A stretch of DNA of 64,000 nt, from assembly GCA_038496675.1 (NCBI GenBank), contig CM076651.1:23650873-23714872 (forward strand), given 5' to 3'. Under the pieces are notes generated by a model that worked only from the letters and a program-made list of their open reading frames with translations, was not told the DNA's origin and ran no database searches. Every line of letters starts with the position of its first letter. The stretch's first letter is position 1. Shown here one piece after another: positions 41,801 through 53,819 of the stretch. The position numbers and the translations under genes are program-made. Source of the DNA: Rachycentron canadum. Lineage: Eukaryota; Chordata; Actinopteri; Carangiformes; Rachycentridae.

Positions 41801-44018
41801 CTTGAAGTTCTGTACCATCTGCGCTGCTACTGAGTATGACCCTTTAATTGCTTTGTAAGTAAAACTATTGATTTCTTATACCTGAAACATAATGCAGAAC
41901 ATTATCATTATAGTTCTGTTACATTTTGGGCATCACTCAAGGGTTGTCCTTCCATCTCTTCTGTTTCCCATGAAAATTTAATGAGTTGCAATGTAACTTG
42001 TGTCTCTGTGCTGCCCTGTTTTAACGTGGCTTCAGTTTTTCATTGTGAGTTCAAATCAGGTTGCAAACTGCTGCAATGTCAGAGAAAATGTTTGTGAACT
42101 GCTTGAACCTGATGAAATGTTGCACCTTCACCAGATACTTGCAAAGTGTTAACAATTTTGTGTTTTTTCCCACCTGCTCATTGTCACTAGATACCCTAAC
42201 AGCTATCCCATAAACCTTTGATCCCATTTTTTTTGGACCTTTTGTTTCCACATATTAAATGATTAGCATACCTGTTCTGCAATTTCCTGCCTCCTCTGTT
42301 CCAGCATCCTCTGTTGTTCGTTGGTGTGATCCACAATGTTCTTTCCCCCAACCAGAAGCTTACTCTCCATAGCCTGGGAGAAGAAAAAAAAAAAAAAGCA
42401 CAAACACATCACATGAATTCAAACACATCACAAGGACTCAAATCACATGGAACAGAGAAGCATTTGCATCCAACTACAAAGCATTTCACTAGCAGAACAA
42501 CGTGTTGTATTGACTTCTGAGATGATCCTCTGGCTCGTATCATTTAGTTAAATCTAATGACAATCAAACTGGTTTGGCAGTTTGACATTCTGGCTGTAGA
42601 GAAACAGGTCTGCCTACCTTAACTTTGGCTGCTAGCATCTCTCCAGCCTCCCTCTCCCTCTTCAAATCTTCCATTTTCTTCTCCTTCTCCTTCAGCAGCC
42701 TAACTTTCTCCTCTGCCACCAGACTATGATCCTCCATGATGGCCTTCCTCTCTCTCTCCAGCTTCTCCTGCTGCTCCCGCCAATAATCTCCTTTGTCATC
42801 TCCATCTTCATCATCGTCCTCCGTCTCGCCTTCTTCCAGATCCTCACCGTCACTCCCTTCAACGGCCCTCCTCCGCCTCCTCTTTTTTTTCTTTCCTGAA
42901 CGCTTTTGCAGCTGTGCCTTCAGCCTTGCGATCTCCTCCTGAAATTCCCTGAGCAGGGCATCCTTGGGGTCCTCATTGATACGTGGTTTATTCTTGATGT
43001 TCTTTGCCCTGTTAGAGTAGCGCAGTGTTGTCAAGGTTTCTTCCACATTGTAGGATGCTGGGCCAATGTTGGCAACCATGACAGTGCGCGCGTTGCCCCC
43101 CAAAGAGTCCTGTAGCAGACGGGTGAGTTTTGAATCTCTGTAGGGGATGTGGCTGCTCCTGCCATCCACCAGAGCTGATATGACATTCCCCAGGGCAGAA
43201 AGTGACAGATTGATCTTTGTGGCTTCTTTAAGCCTCTCCCCCTGAGCGCCAGTCTTGGTCTGCCTTTCGCTGCCTGCTAAATCCACCAGGTTCAGTTTGC
43301 CAACTCTGATATGGTTCTCCCCGTCCACACCCAGCTCACTGCACTCAACAGTAATGACGAATATGGCGTGAGATCGGGAGCTGTGTTCATTCATGTTAGT
43401 GGCACCCACTGAACGATTCTGGTTGCCCACATTCATGACATGTTCAATCTCCCGCACGCTCTTGGTGACAAATGATGAAAGATCTTTAACATATACACCC
43501 GTGTCAGGCCTCTCCCTGAGCTCAAGACGACGTAATTGGTCCTTGGACAGTAAGTCTCTGATTTCCTCTTGGTAAATTTCGAGATATGATGCTCTCACCA
43601 GGTACTGCTGATTCTGGGACCGTGAAATGTGCGTGAAGATGTGTTCAAAGGAGTTGGGGATCACCCCTCTTCTCTCTGGATCATTTCTCACCCCCTCCAT
43701 AGTGTATGTCTTCCCTGTACCCGTCTGCCCATAGGCAAAGATGGTCCCATTGAAACCAAGAAGAACTGAATCCACTAGGGGCCTGAAGGTTTCATCATAC
43801 AGATCTATTTGTTTGGAGTTCCAGTCGTAGACTGAATCAAAAGTAAAGACTTTGGGGAGTTCGCTGGCTGAAGCTTCCCTGGGGTTCCTGACAATAATTT
43901 GGCCCAATTTTACATCAACAGACACCACCCTTTCAAACTTGGCTGCCCTTTCTTTTTCATTCATGGGGCGACAACGAACCACCACCTTGACCGACTCAGA
44001 ACTCTTGCTCTTGGACAT
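38068..44018 (-). CDS. kif3b: Kinesin-like protein KIF3B (kinesin-2 motor subunit)
   Basis: Eight coding exons on the minus strand: 44018-42618, 42373-42272, 41179-41057, 40723-40605, 40141-40025, 38772-38667, 38509-38298, 38173-38068. They join in phase to 761 residues (human about 747). The motor domain has a P-loop GQTGTGKT at residues 97-104, switch I NEHSSRSHA at about 210-218 and switch II DLAGSE at 246-251. Next comes a hinge with a Lys/Arg run then a Glu/Asp run, a long coiled coil, and a tail ending QSRGLVPK. The family pairs with KIF3A and KAP3 for anterograde transport in cilia and axons. The start is MSKSKSSESV at 44018. An in-frame ATG at 44054 is unlikely because a good acceptor (exon edge 44030) lies between. 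Confidence 0.97.
38779..38862. repeat. (CA)42 microsatellite abutting a kif3b splice acceptor
   Basis: An uninterrupted CA run on the plus strand, GT on the transcribed strand, ends six bases from the kif3b exon that begins at 38772. Only CTTCAG separates them. Confidence 0.97.
41180..42271 (-). other. kif3b intron, nothing recognised
   Basis: No coding frame, recognised repeat or notable motif seen. Confidence 0.5.
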
Positions 44019-44740
44019 GGTGAGGAGCAGCTGCCAGCCCTCACGGCTCAGCACTTTTTATCCTCTGCCTTCCAAGTGCAGTGTCAGGAAGAGTCCACCA
44101 GCAGAGATGCCCACATCAGAACCTGCTGGAGATGACACATTCAACAATTACCCCGACCTGCAATGGAGACCGTGAAAATACATTTTACATTCAGATCGGT
44201 AACACAAAGCTAATGGTATACTTAAGCAATGACATATTTATCTTGACGCTAACACCTGTATGGCAGTTCTACGTTTCCTTGTACGTGGCTTAAAAAGACT
44301 TCTCCTGTTACACACACCAAAACATGCATTAGACTTGATGAGGTTAAATTTAGTCGGTCAAAATAAATTATCGCCACGTACTTGTCAACAGTGAGCAGCA
44401 GCATTTATACACTGCTCCGACTGTTAGGTGCCATTACCCTAATTTAGCTAACTATATTTAGCCCGATCGCCGACAGAAATAGAGCTTTTAGCTTAACTAG
44501 TCAATATTTCAGGAAATTTGGATTATGAGGTGACAGCCGGTGGGAGAACTCAGCCAGAACATGTCGATATATCCTGATATTATGTGTGTTACCGTAGCTG
44601 CTCAAGTGATGATTCGTCAAAGTAGCGGATCAGCTAACCAACGTTAGCTAATACAAAACGCAGCCCGTAACGAGACCGCGAGACCGGCCTAGCAACGGCA
44701 AACACACTGGTAACCTAAGCTACAAGTCTGGTAGCATTAC

Positions 44741-44980
44741 CTGGCTGAAGCTAGCAGCGAGGGCATTAATGAATTCAACAAACCGCCGCGCAGAAACAAA
44801 ACACACATTAGACTCGTAAAACCAAGGCAGTGCAAACACAACTGCCCACCACACACACACAAATGTCCTTTAACATTTACAAGTGGCGAACGTTAGCTAA
44901 TCCATAACTCCCAGTCAGCCATTAGCCGCCGCTCATCCCCGCAACGGTCCGGGGATGGGTTGCCAGACTCAGATACTACA
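44741..44980 (-). promoter_or_regulatory. kif3b: kif3b promoter region and probable noncoding first exon
   Basis: CpG content rises here. On the minus strand, a donor CAG|GTAATG ends a candidate exon at 44741. It would splice to an acceptor at GGCAG|CTGCTC (exon from 44030), giving the usual arrangement of a noncoding exon 1 and the start codon in exon 2. The transcription start is unknown; the GC-rich block at 44925-44960 is a plausible upstream limit. Confidence 0.45.
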
Positions 44981-46044
44981 TCCCCACAAGAGCAACGTGT
45001 CAAAACACATTAATTCAAATATTAATAAATATATTTTTTATCACAGCACCCATTAAGGTCAGAAAGCTACAGAATAAAATGTGAATTAACAGTGTATATA
45101 GAGTTTGCAAGCTCATTGTGAAGAATACAATTTCCAAGTATTCAGACATATCTGGCAACCAAGTCTCAGCAAGCTTTTCCAACATAGCTTAGTATATCAG
45201 CTGATTCAACTGTACTCACCGCTGAGCTTCCAGGGAGGGGCGGAAACAGACTCAGGCTGTTGGTTTTTTGAAAACTAGAGTGAATTTCTTTATTGGTGAA
45301 AAACATTGTAGAAAATATGTTACTTCAACATAACTGCATTAACTGCTTTTACACAATTACCTTGCATTCCTCGTTACATTTAATCAATTCAACCAGTGCA
45401 AAACAAAAAGCATTTGTTCACATTCACTGAATAAACAACATTGTTCATGCAGCATTCAGGCCAGAGGTTCCACACGTTTCATCAGTTTTTGGTCCTGGTA
45501 AAATGAGAGGTGGAAAGACTTGTCTCCTTTCTCCCTGCCTATAATTAGTATGTACAGGAGGATCAGTTACTGTGCTCTCCTCGGAATGAAGGGCAGAGCG
45601 GAAAGGAAAGAGCGAGTGGCAAAGAGATGGAGTGGATGGGAAGGTGGAAGAGAAAGAGAAGTGGAAGAGGGCAAAAGAGAGGGAGAGGATGAGTGCTGAC
45701 GCTGCAGTCAGTCTTTCTCAGGGGTCATTGAGGTCATCAGAGGTCCTGCTAACATGTTGGGATTGCAAAACATGATTGCAGCTAAAGAATACAGCTGTAG
45801 CTTAAGGAAATGTTTGGCAAACCATGTGTTTCCCGGATAGAGAGGAAAACTGGCTTTAATACAGTGAACAACAGGTAAAGGCCAAACCTTGAGAGGGAAC
45901 ACACTGATACTGGATTTTAAAGCAGAGATCGGATTAAAATGTAGTGTTTCATGATAACAGCAGCATGTCATAACTTAACAAACATTTACTGTAGACGTGC
46001 TCCATCCTGTTTTATAAGCCCTCCCTCAGCTCTAAACTAAAATT
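44981..46044. other. Spacer between pofut1 3' end and kif3b promoter
   Basis: No gene recognised. A purine-rich stretch lies at 45590-45690. A second minus-strand AATAAA (45289-45294) could be an alternative pofut1 end. Confidence 0.4.
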
Positions 46045-46050
46045 TATTTG
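46045..46050 (-). terminator. Polyadenylation signal AATAAA of pofut1
   Basis: TTTATT on the plus strand reads AATAAA on the minus strand, 140 bases after the pofut1 stop. Confidence 0.5.
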
Positions 46051-46189
46051 TGCCTTCATTTCTTATCTCGCTTCACTCATTAAGAACCGTCATGTAAAAT
46101 ATAAATGCTGATTTCCTCATGCACTTTTGCCTCTCTGTGGCAGTGATCCAGCATTAGTGTCCAGAAGGCAACTACATGACACTTTGCAC

Positions 46190-49100
46190 TCAGAGTTCTT
46201 CTTTCTGATTTAACTTCCCAGGCTTGTCCATGCCAAAGAAGGAGGATGGGAGGCCACGCACGTCCCGCTCCCTCTTTACAAAGGCGGAAAAGGAGGAGAC
46301 ACAATTGCCGATGAAGTGGTCGGCCTGGCCTAAGATATATAGGTCCATCTGGGCCGAGTCTGGCTGGAGACTCACCACTTTTACCTGTCAAGGCCACAGT
46401 GAAATGTTTGCGTTAACAAACAGGTGGGAAAATATAATAAAACAAGTGAGAGTATTTCTTAGTTCTCAAGTATACTAAAGATGCTGTAAAAAGCCAACGA
46501 AACAAGGGTCTAATTTAAAGCTTGTGGTACCTATAACATCCAGAGGCTTGACACACCCACCTTGCCCTTGAAGAGCTTTTCAATATCCTTGCTGTGGGAT
46601 TCTGAGTCAGTGGCAATGTAGACAGAGTTGGCAGAAGTCTTCTTCACCCACAGCTTGACAGCCCTCCGAATCTCTGCCAGGTCAGGAAGGCACATGGTCA
46701 TTGTGAGATGTAGGGCCGTCTGGCGGTTGTAGCCGACACACTGAGGAGAGGCCATGAAGTGAGGCCCCACGTCACCATTCTTTAGCATTTTACAAGCATT
46801 TTGCTGTAAGGGTGGATGAAGAGAAAATATTTAAATGGGCCTAGTTGCTGAAGGGGGTGAGAATCAACTTAAAAGTGCTCTGACTATAAAAGTTTAAAAA
46901 TCTGGAGATTGTTGTCAACAAATCAAATTTAAAGACTAAAAAAAAAAAACATGAATTTTTAACCATGAGGTATTGTATGTGTGTCCAGAGCCTGATATTG
47001 TGTGTGAGTAAATGAGAAAAGATGAGTCTAAACTCTAACCCTGAGCTCATACAATACTAAAATCTTACCCAGTCAACGCCAATCCTCAGGTGAATGCCAA
47101 CATATGGCCTGGACAGTCTGGTGGCAATGTGCTCTTCTCCCTCCTTAATCATATTGTCTGACCACACTACATATCGCTGCAGGCCCACATGCTCCTCTAT
47201 CACTGGGAACTGGGCAGGAGCCCCAGGCAGTGCCAGGACAGGATGCTCAGAGGGAGGGAATCTGGAAGAGAATGTGACTGTTCACAACTTCAGAGGAGGC
47301 ACTATCTTTGTCATTAATAATCAATGAAAAATGGAAACATCACCAGAAGGCCAGTCACTATGCTTAAGGCTTGCATTGTTCCTTATGAGTTATTAACTCT
47401 GATAGTCTTGTGTCCTGCTCAAACGCATACTCACTTTTTCATCCACTGAGGTTGGTGGTAGGCATTAAAGGAAATCCCGCCAAACAAGATGGACTTGTCA
47501 AATTCCACCCCAGCATACTCCCAGAATGGACCAAACGGGTTTCCATCCTGAAAATCAATCAGACCCATCTATCCGTGTCAGAGCAGCGAAACAAGAACAC
47601 TGGCATCAATAATATATGGTCCATAATTAGTGGTGTACTAGCCACCAGAGGGCATCATTTCATCCTCATTTAATTAAATCATGTTTCTTTACCTATGGTT
47701 TAAAATCTTTCTGGAGGGAGAAAGTAGCAGCCAACATCATCAGACAATAGTGAGTCAACACTCAACCAAATAATCTGCTCAACTGGACTCTCACCTTCAT
47801 AGGGCAGGATTTCTTGTCTGCACTCCGCTGTGCAGCAGTCTCAAAGCAGTAGGCATTCCTCTGACCTGAGTGCCAGTACTTGGGAGCCAGCTTCTCCATG
47901 AAATCCTCTAAACTGACCACGCGGTGGTAGGCAGATAAGGCCTCTAACTGGAAGAACTCCCTGTAGGGAACATGGACCTGGATGGAAAAGAAGTTCAAAA
48001 ATATAGGATATTTGTTATTGTCAACAAATGAAACATGAAAAGACCAGAACCAACAATGTGTTGGTCCATCTCATCAATATTTTGGGTCTTGGCCCCAAAC
48101 CTATTTGTTCCTTTTGAGGATAAATTAGGATAAAGTAGTAGAGCACCACTGATCTTTTGCAAATGTTGCCCACCCAGGAATAAAGTAGGATTAGGTAAAA
48201 ATTAACTACAGTATGCGTGTGTGTTCACCATGACAGAGGGGCATCACACCCAGTGTAAAGGTGTGTTTCATCAGTGTGGTTTTAACTTTTTTGGATAACA
48301 ATGGAGCTCTACGGTGCAGAGGCTTGAACACAGAGACAATACTTCTTAAAAGGATTAGTTCATTGTTGGGTTTGGTCTTTTTATGGGACTCATCCATAAT
48401 AAGAAAAACACTTCATTTCTACAGATTCATGAATGAATAAGAACATACAAAAGTTTATTAATTTGCATCTGTGACTTATTCACAGCAGACATTGGGACAA
48501 ATCAAAGCAGGAAAGCAAAAGGAAGGTAGAAAAAAAAGAACAACAAATAAAATTAGCTAAACATGGACATTACCAATGGCTGTACTTTGTTTAAGTTCAC
48601 CAGTTCCAGGGCCCTTGTACTTTGCATGCAGGCTCACAAGCACAACTCACTGGCATTATTATTTCCACTTGTGCTTTTCCTGCTATGGCCAGTCAAACGG
48701 TCTTGTGTGTGTTGATGAGGGAAATGCTGATCACTCAAATGAGTATCAGAACCAGCAGCTTTCTATAAAAAACAATGTCCAGTAAATTATATTCATTTTC
48801 CAGACCCCTGAGATAAACATCTATATATAGTGCAAATTATTATTATTACACATAATTCAATCCCAAATATTAATACTATGTCTCATTTTTTAGAAATCAA
48901 ACCTATCTGCAATAGGATCAACACCTGTTTCAGTTTTTCTCTTCTATGTACACTCAGACAGCAATACAAAATGGTGAACTCTATATATACTGGACAATAT
49001 TGGGTGACCATGGTTTTTTTTTAGTTCTTTATTATTTGTTATTGTATTTGTTTCTTACCCACCTAACTTCTTTTAGTGATCAACGTGACTTGTCTGACGT

Positions 49101-49891
49101 AATTCCCCCTGGACGTCAAATTCTGACTCAATCTGTCTGCATGTATCTACATTATAACTCATCACATTTGTATGACGGTGACTCATCATGACTCACTGCC
49201 TGTACTTACATTGGTGTAAGGGGGTGTGTGGTGGCGGTACACTATCCAGGGAGGGACTGCCAGGGTCCGGTTCAACATCTTTGCAAAAGCCAGAGATCCC
49301 AGGAAGTGGTCTGCCTGGTTCCCAAAGCGACCTGAACAGCAGCGGCGGTCACTTTCAATTTAACGATCTCATCTTCAACTCTTATAATTACGCTCATGAC
49401 AAGATAGAAACTTGAGCTACTGGATGGAAATGTAGGTGGATACCATGGACTGCATTTAATTGGTTATTTGCCCTCCCAGTGTAGTAACAGGTGTATTTTT
49501 CAACATGTTGAAGTTTGCACTAAGCTCAGCTAAATTAGCTGCTAACTAGCTACTGTTGCGTCTCAGGTTGAATTTTTATTCACCTAAAAGACTATCGAGC
49601 TGAAGACTGACTCTTGCAGAGTAATGGGTTCATATTCAAGTGACATGTACCTTTCTGAGTGTAAAACGTCGCTTTCATCTTATGAATGAGTGAAGTTTTG
49701 AACTCGCTAGCTCTGCTAAAAATCTACGTATGAGCTACCGGAAGTGAGTTACCCATGCACGGACAGTACAAGACGTAGCCATTCTCATCCCACTTCAGCT
49801 CTTCGGCAAAAGCCCGAGAAGTTTGGAGCAGAAGTAATGAAACTAAACATGTCAGTGGGAGAGCATGAGTTTCTTGTTGCTTCACCGCCAT
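46190..49891 (-). CDS. pofut1: GDP-fucose protein O-fucosyltransferase 1
   Basis: Seven exons on the minus strand: 49891-49753, 49331-49210, 47977-47795, 47547-47435, 47261-47069, 46803-46561, 46384-46190. They join in phase to 395 residues (human 388). The N terminus has a signal peptide (hydrophobic LVSLLLLQ core, cleavage near residue 29), then YCPCMGRFGNQADHFLG, the GT65 GDP-fucose-binding start. HLRIGVDW carries the family's catalytic arginine, and GQADHFIGNCVSSFSAFVKR is the conserved C-terminal block. NRT is a probable N-glycosylation site. The protein ends in KEEL, a KDEL-type ER retention signal. It transfers O-fucose to Ser/Thr in EGF repeats of Notch and other proteins in the ER lumen. 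It is head-to-tail with kif3b, as in human. Confidence 0.97.
47978..49209 (-). other. pofut1 intron, nothing recognised
   Basis: AT-rich, no coding frame resembling a known protein and no repeat I can name. Confidence 0.45.
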
Positions 49892-50010
49892 TGCTTCTTT
49901 TCACCTCCCAGCATGCACCGGCGTATCGTCTTCGTGGGTCCTATTCTTCTTCTTCTTTAGGTTTATTGTAGAGTTCCACCACCCGGCTCACCTACCGTAC
50001 CGGAGGTACA
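49892..50010 (-). promoter_or_regulatory. pofut1: pofut1 promoter with ZNF143-type motif
   Basis: TCCCAGCATGC at 49906-49916 matches the core of the ZNF143/THAP11 promoter element and lies 15 bases upstream of the pofut1 ATG (minus strand). Such elements normally sit close to transcription starts, so the 5' UTR may be very short or the motif may lie within it. Confidence 0.45.
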
Positions 50011-51716
50011 TATGATACCTATGTATGTACAGTACATATGTATGTTAGGTTTGAGCTATTGTGACTGTGTCCATTAACCCGGATAGTTAAACTGCCTCAG
50101 TTTTTAAGCATTTGTTCCTCAGTACATAGACACGGCGCTTGGTATGAGTAGAGTAGAATTATGGGAAACATTTGCTGAAGACATGTACAGTGTATTGGCT
50201 GCAAACAGAAACTGAAATGACTGGAAAGCCCCTTGAAAACTTGTTTTCAAGTAGTCTATTCGTTTAAAGCAGTTGGTTAAGTTATGAAACTCAGATAATC
50301 TGCTGTGGGTGTGGTTTAATGAGATTTTACTGAGCATGTTGTTATGTCTATATTTGTGGGTGTGTGTAGGTATTGCATATCTTATGGGAATTAGTTTGTC
50401 TCTTTGGATTATGACATTTCAATTCAGCTCATAATATGTCTGGTAGCTAATGAGCACTATGTAAGATATAGGCTATACATTATTTGCTCAAATAAAAAGT
50501 TATTTCTGTAAATTGCATTTCAGCCAGTTGTATAACAGTGTCAGGCTCATCTGCACTTGTTGCCATTTTTCATGGATGCAGCCTGGTAGCTGAGTGTAGC
50601 TGTAGCTCACCTGTAAGCCTTGTTTGGTTCAACAGACTTCAGTGGGTGAAACACCAACTAAGATTGAATCACTGTCTGTCCAGTGTGTTGGATGTTTAGC
50701 TATTCCTCTGCCTCCTTTAGTAAATAACAATACTTGTAATAAAATAATTTTTTGTAATGACAGCAAGGCTCAGCGTGTTGTAAGCACCCCTTCGCTTATT
50801 TGCAGATCCTAAACCGCTGTAAAACCAGAGTGGCTTGGTAACTGCCTCCAACAAGAGGTGTACCCCTAGGCCCCTAGTTGTCATTCATACACGGTCCAGT
50901 CATGGACCAGTTTTATACCAAAAAATTCTCTAAATTTATTGACAAAAATGTACTAATTTGGCAAAACTGCAGACTCCAAACAACGTGTCTGTACCAGAAA
51001 CTCCAATTCAGCGATGAGGCACTTGGTTGACTAGTGGTGGAAATATCATCACTCAGTCAGTTAGTTAGGGACATTTTAGATTCAAGAGCTGTTTCAAGGG
51101 CCATTGTTGAGGTCCAGCCAAAAATACAATCTGATCTAACACAAATCTACAGACTGAAATAACCAGAAAATATATTTAAGTTTTCAATTGATCAGTTGCA
51201 AATAACCAAACAGCTAAATCCTAAACTGTATAAAATAAAAATACAAAACAAGAAAATCACCAGAAAGACACAACTAATTACTTCAGACAGTCCTATATAA
51301 TTATAACAGTATGATTAGAGTAATTATGTGATTTATTTCAGCAGGATAGATTAAGCTTGAAAAGTTTGATTCAAAACTGAGACATGAGCCATTGAAAATT
51401 TGACACGACTCTTGCAAAATGAGGATGTGAGAGGACATGTCAGTTCTTTCTCTCCTTTACATAAGGTGTTAATTTATTTTCTGCAACTAGACAGAAGAAA
51501 AACAACACTTTACCTCCTCAGTTATTAGTGCTCCTGACAGCCGAGACATCTGAAAGCATTTAATTGAAGCATTGAAAGCACTGTGTCTACATTAATACTC
51601 ATTCAGTGGACTTGACAGTTCAAAGAGTAAAAAAATGTGCCAGTCCCACTCAAACACAGTTGAAACTAAGGTTACAGGAACAACATTCACTAAAAATATT
51701 GAGCTCTCACATTTTA

Positions 51717-52127
51717 AAGGTCCCACATTATATAAAGGTATATAAATGTCTTGGTGATTGATCTAGGTTCTATAGTGTTTCAATACTGTGAAAGTATCAA
51801 AAGTCTCAGTCCACAGAGACATGCTCACAGCCTGTATTCAGAAACTGAGCCTCAAAACCAGCCAACTTCTGGAACTTGTCACAACAAAGCAGTCACCTTG
51901 CAGGATTTGGTTTTTCTATATTCCCACTAAGCCAATCAGAAGAGAGTCTCAGAGCCTCTCTTCTGATTGGCTCAATGACTTGTTGCAAGAGCTCCAGAGT
52001 GAAGCCTGAGAAAGGAAATTCAAAATTACACTGAGATAGTTTTTGGTTCTTAAAACCACAAATATATCTTCTTATGGATATCAACACTTCAGATAAAACA
52101 CTGGAGAAGTGTAAAATGTGGGACCTT
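51717..52127 (+). mobile_element. MITE-like element, copy 2 (TIR AAGGTCCCACATT)
   Basis: The left end AAGGTCCCACATT and right end AATGTGGGACCTT are exact inverted repeats of 13 bases. The left flank is TA and the right TT. The interior shares long blocks with copies 1 and 3 and carries an internal hairpin (51930-51972). It has no transposase; 411 bp. Confidence 0.8.
51930..51972. repeat. Perfect hairpin inside MITE copy 2
   Basis: The arms AGCCAATCAGAAGAGAG (51930-51946) and CTCTCTTCTGATTGGCT (51956-51972) are exact reverse complements with a 9-base loop. Each arm includes an inverted CCAAT box. Confidence 0.9.
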
Positions 52128-53074
52128 TTGAAATGATGAACGATGGCTGCCTGCACACGTTTCCAACATACTTAAAGTTTGGAAGAAACATACTATATTA
52201 AGTGACTAAGTGATGCAGCAAAATATATTTTACTTACTCTCTCTTCTGATCATTCCTACAGACTGACAAACAAAGCAGTCACACAAAGTTCACATTGCAA
52301 AGAGAAAAAAAAAAAGCATCAATCTTTCCCTCTTTGCCCTGGAATCCCTGGTAGAAATCAGATGGAGCCAATCAGTGCTACATCCAATGATAAAGACATG
52401 CAGTGTTCCCAGAGCTCTGTCATTATAATTTCTTCATGAGATGTTCACATGTGTGCTCAACATGCCCAGAGCCAGTGTGCTGTGTAGGCATGGCAACATA
52501 TGGCCTGGGTGCGGTCTCAAACCTTTTGTTGAAATGTGTGGACTCTCTGCCAGTCTGCCTTGTTTCACTGAATCCACTGATAATTGCTTAAATATGTCAC
52601 ATTAAGGAGTTCATTATCTGCTGTTGGGAGGCTCAGTGGCACAGCTGATCTGCATGTATGATATGAACTGCACAGAAGAGACAAGTGCATGTATGCAAAT
52701 CAATAGTGATAATCAATTATTATAATATAATATGATTATTATGAACACCATTTTTGTGAATTCTTCAAAATCACTCCACAGAGTTTTTAGTAGTTTTCTG
52801 CTTGGGCCTTTGCTCTGAAAGGAAAGATACTTCATCCCTCCACATCCTCCAGATCAGCCAACCCAGTCCTATGTATTCTCTCTTTGTGTTCAATCACTCT
52901 CGTTTTTCTTTTCTCTGATGCTCGACAGCTGGCTGTTCTTTCCCTCTTTTCCTGTGTCGTTCTCTGTGTCTGCTCCTCCCCCATCCCTTGAACACACACT
53001 GTTTTTCATTGTTAGAGATGACAGCAATGATAACAATGCAAAGAACCACAACTCACAGCCAGAGAATGAGACAG

Positions 53075-53116
53075 ACAGAGAGAGAGAGTGAGAGAGAGAG
53101 GGAGAGAGAGAGAGAG
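53075..53116. repeat. (AG)n microsatellite
   Basis: A nearly pure AG run with a few interruptions. Confidence 0.93.
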
Positions 53117-53819
53117 CGACTTCCCTCAGGTGAACAAATGACACTCATCACACCAAAAACACACCTTATTTTACTTAAATACCATCATGTTTTCATTAGA
53201 TATTTATTGAGTCTGATCTGGTAATGACAGTAAATTATAAATAAATCAATAGATGGTGAAGTTGTTAACATATCGAGTGAAGTTGTTTTTTTTTTTTATG
53301 TATCTCTGACTCACTGTCCTGTGTTTGAAAAATTTCATTTCCCTTTTTGACTCTATAGGTTCCTCAGACACATGTAAAGATGCATGTTTCCTCCTTTCTC
53401 CCTCTCTGTCTTACCCCTCTGCTCTATCCTGCTCACTGCTGCCAACAGGCCCATAGCGCTCTGCCCGTGGCCTTTCACAAGAGGGAAATGAGGTAGTCAA
53501 CCTCAAACAACCCGCCTCCTGTTGACCTTTCTGTGTTGTTACTGACAACCTGGTTTTCAGTTCAGTTGGAGGCTGTGGCTGCACTATGTGAGTTGTAATT
53601 TCCCCAATTTCAGCAGGCAGAGACCACATATATTTACAGCTTATAACTCATGTTATATCCTACCAATCTGCGTTTTTTCTACCAAACAGGGTAGTAAAGA
53701 AAATTCGCCTGAAAATAACACAGATTAATTTAATATAAAGCATCCAAAAAATGTTGAGCATTCCAACTCTAGCTTTACAGATTTAGAGGCTTTAAGAAAA
53801 CTTTTATTTGGCAGCAGAG

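Larger units (their letters stand above)
50011..53800. other. Intergenic region upstream of pofut1
   Basis: No gene recognised. It contains MITE copy 2 (51717-52127) and an AG microsatellite (53075-53116). Confidence 0.5.

Noticed and set aside
44019..44054. Upstream in-frame ATG of kif3b adding 12 residues
   Set aside because: The conserved start is MSK; a good splice acceptor lies between the two ATGs, so the upstream codons are probably intronic.
44600..45170. RFX X-box (ciliary gene motif) near the kif3b promoter
   Set aside because: Only half-sites (GTTGCC, AGCAAC) were found; no full inverted pair with proper spacing.
51788..52156. Paired open frames on both strands near 52 kb
   Set aside because: They are translations of the MITE copy and its internal hairpin.
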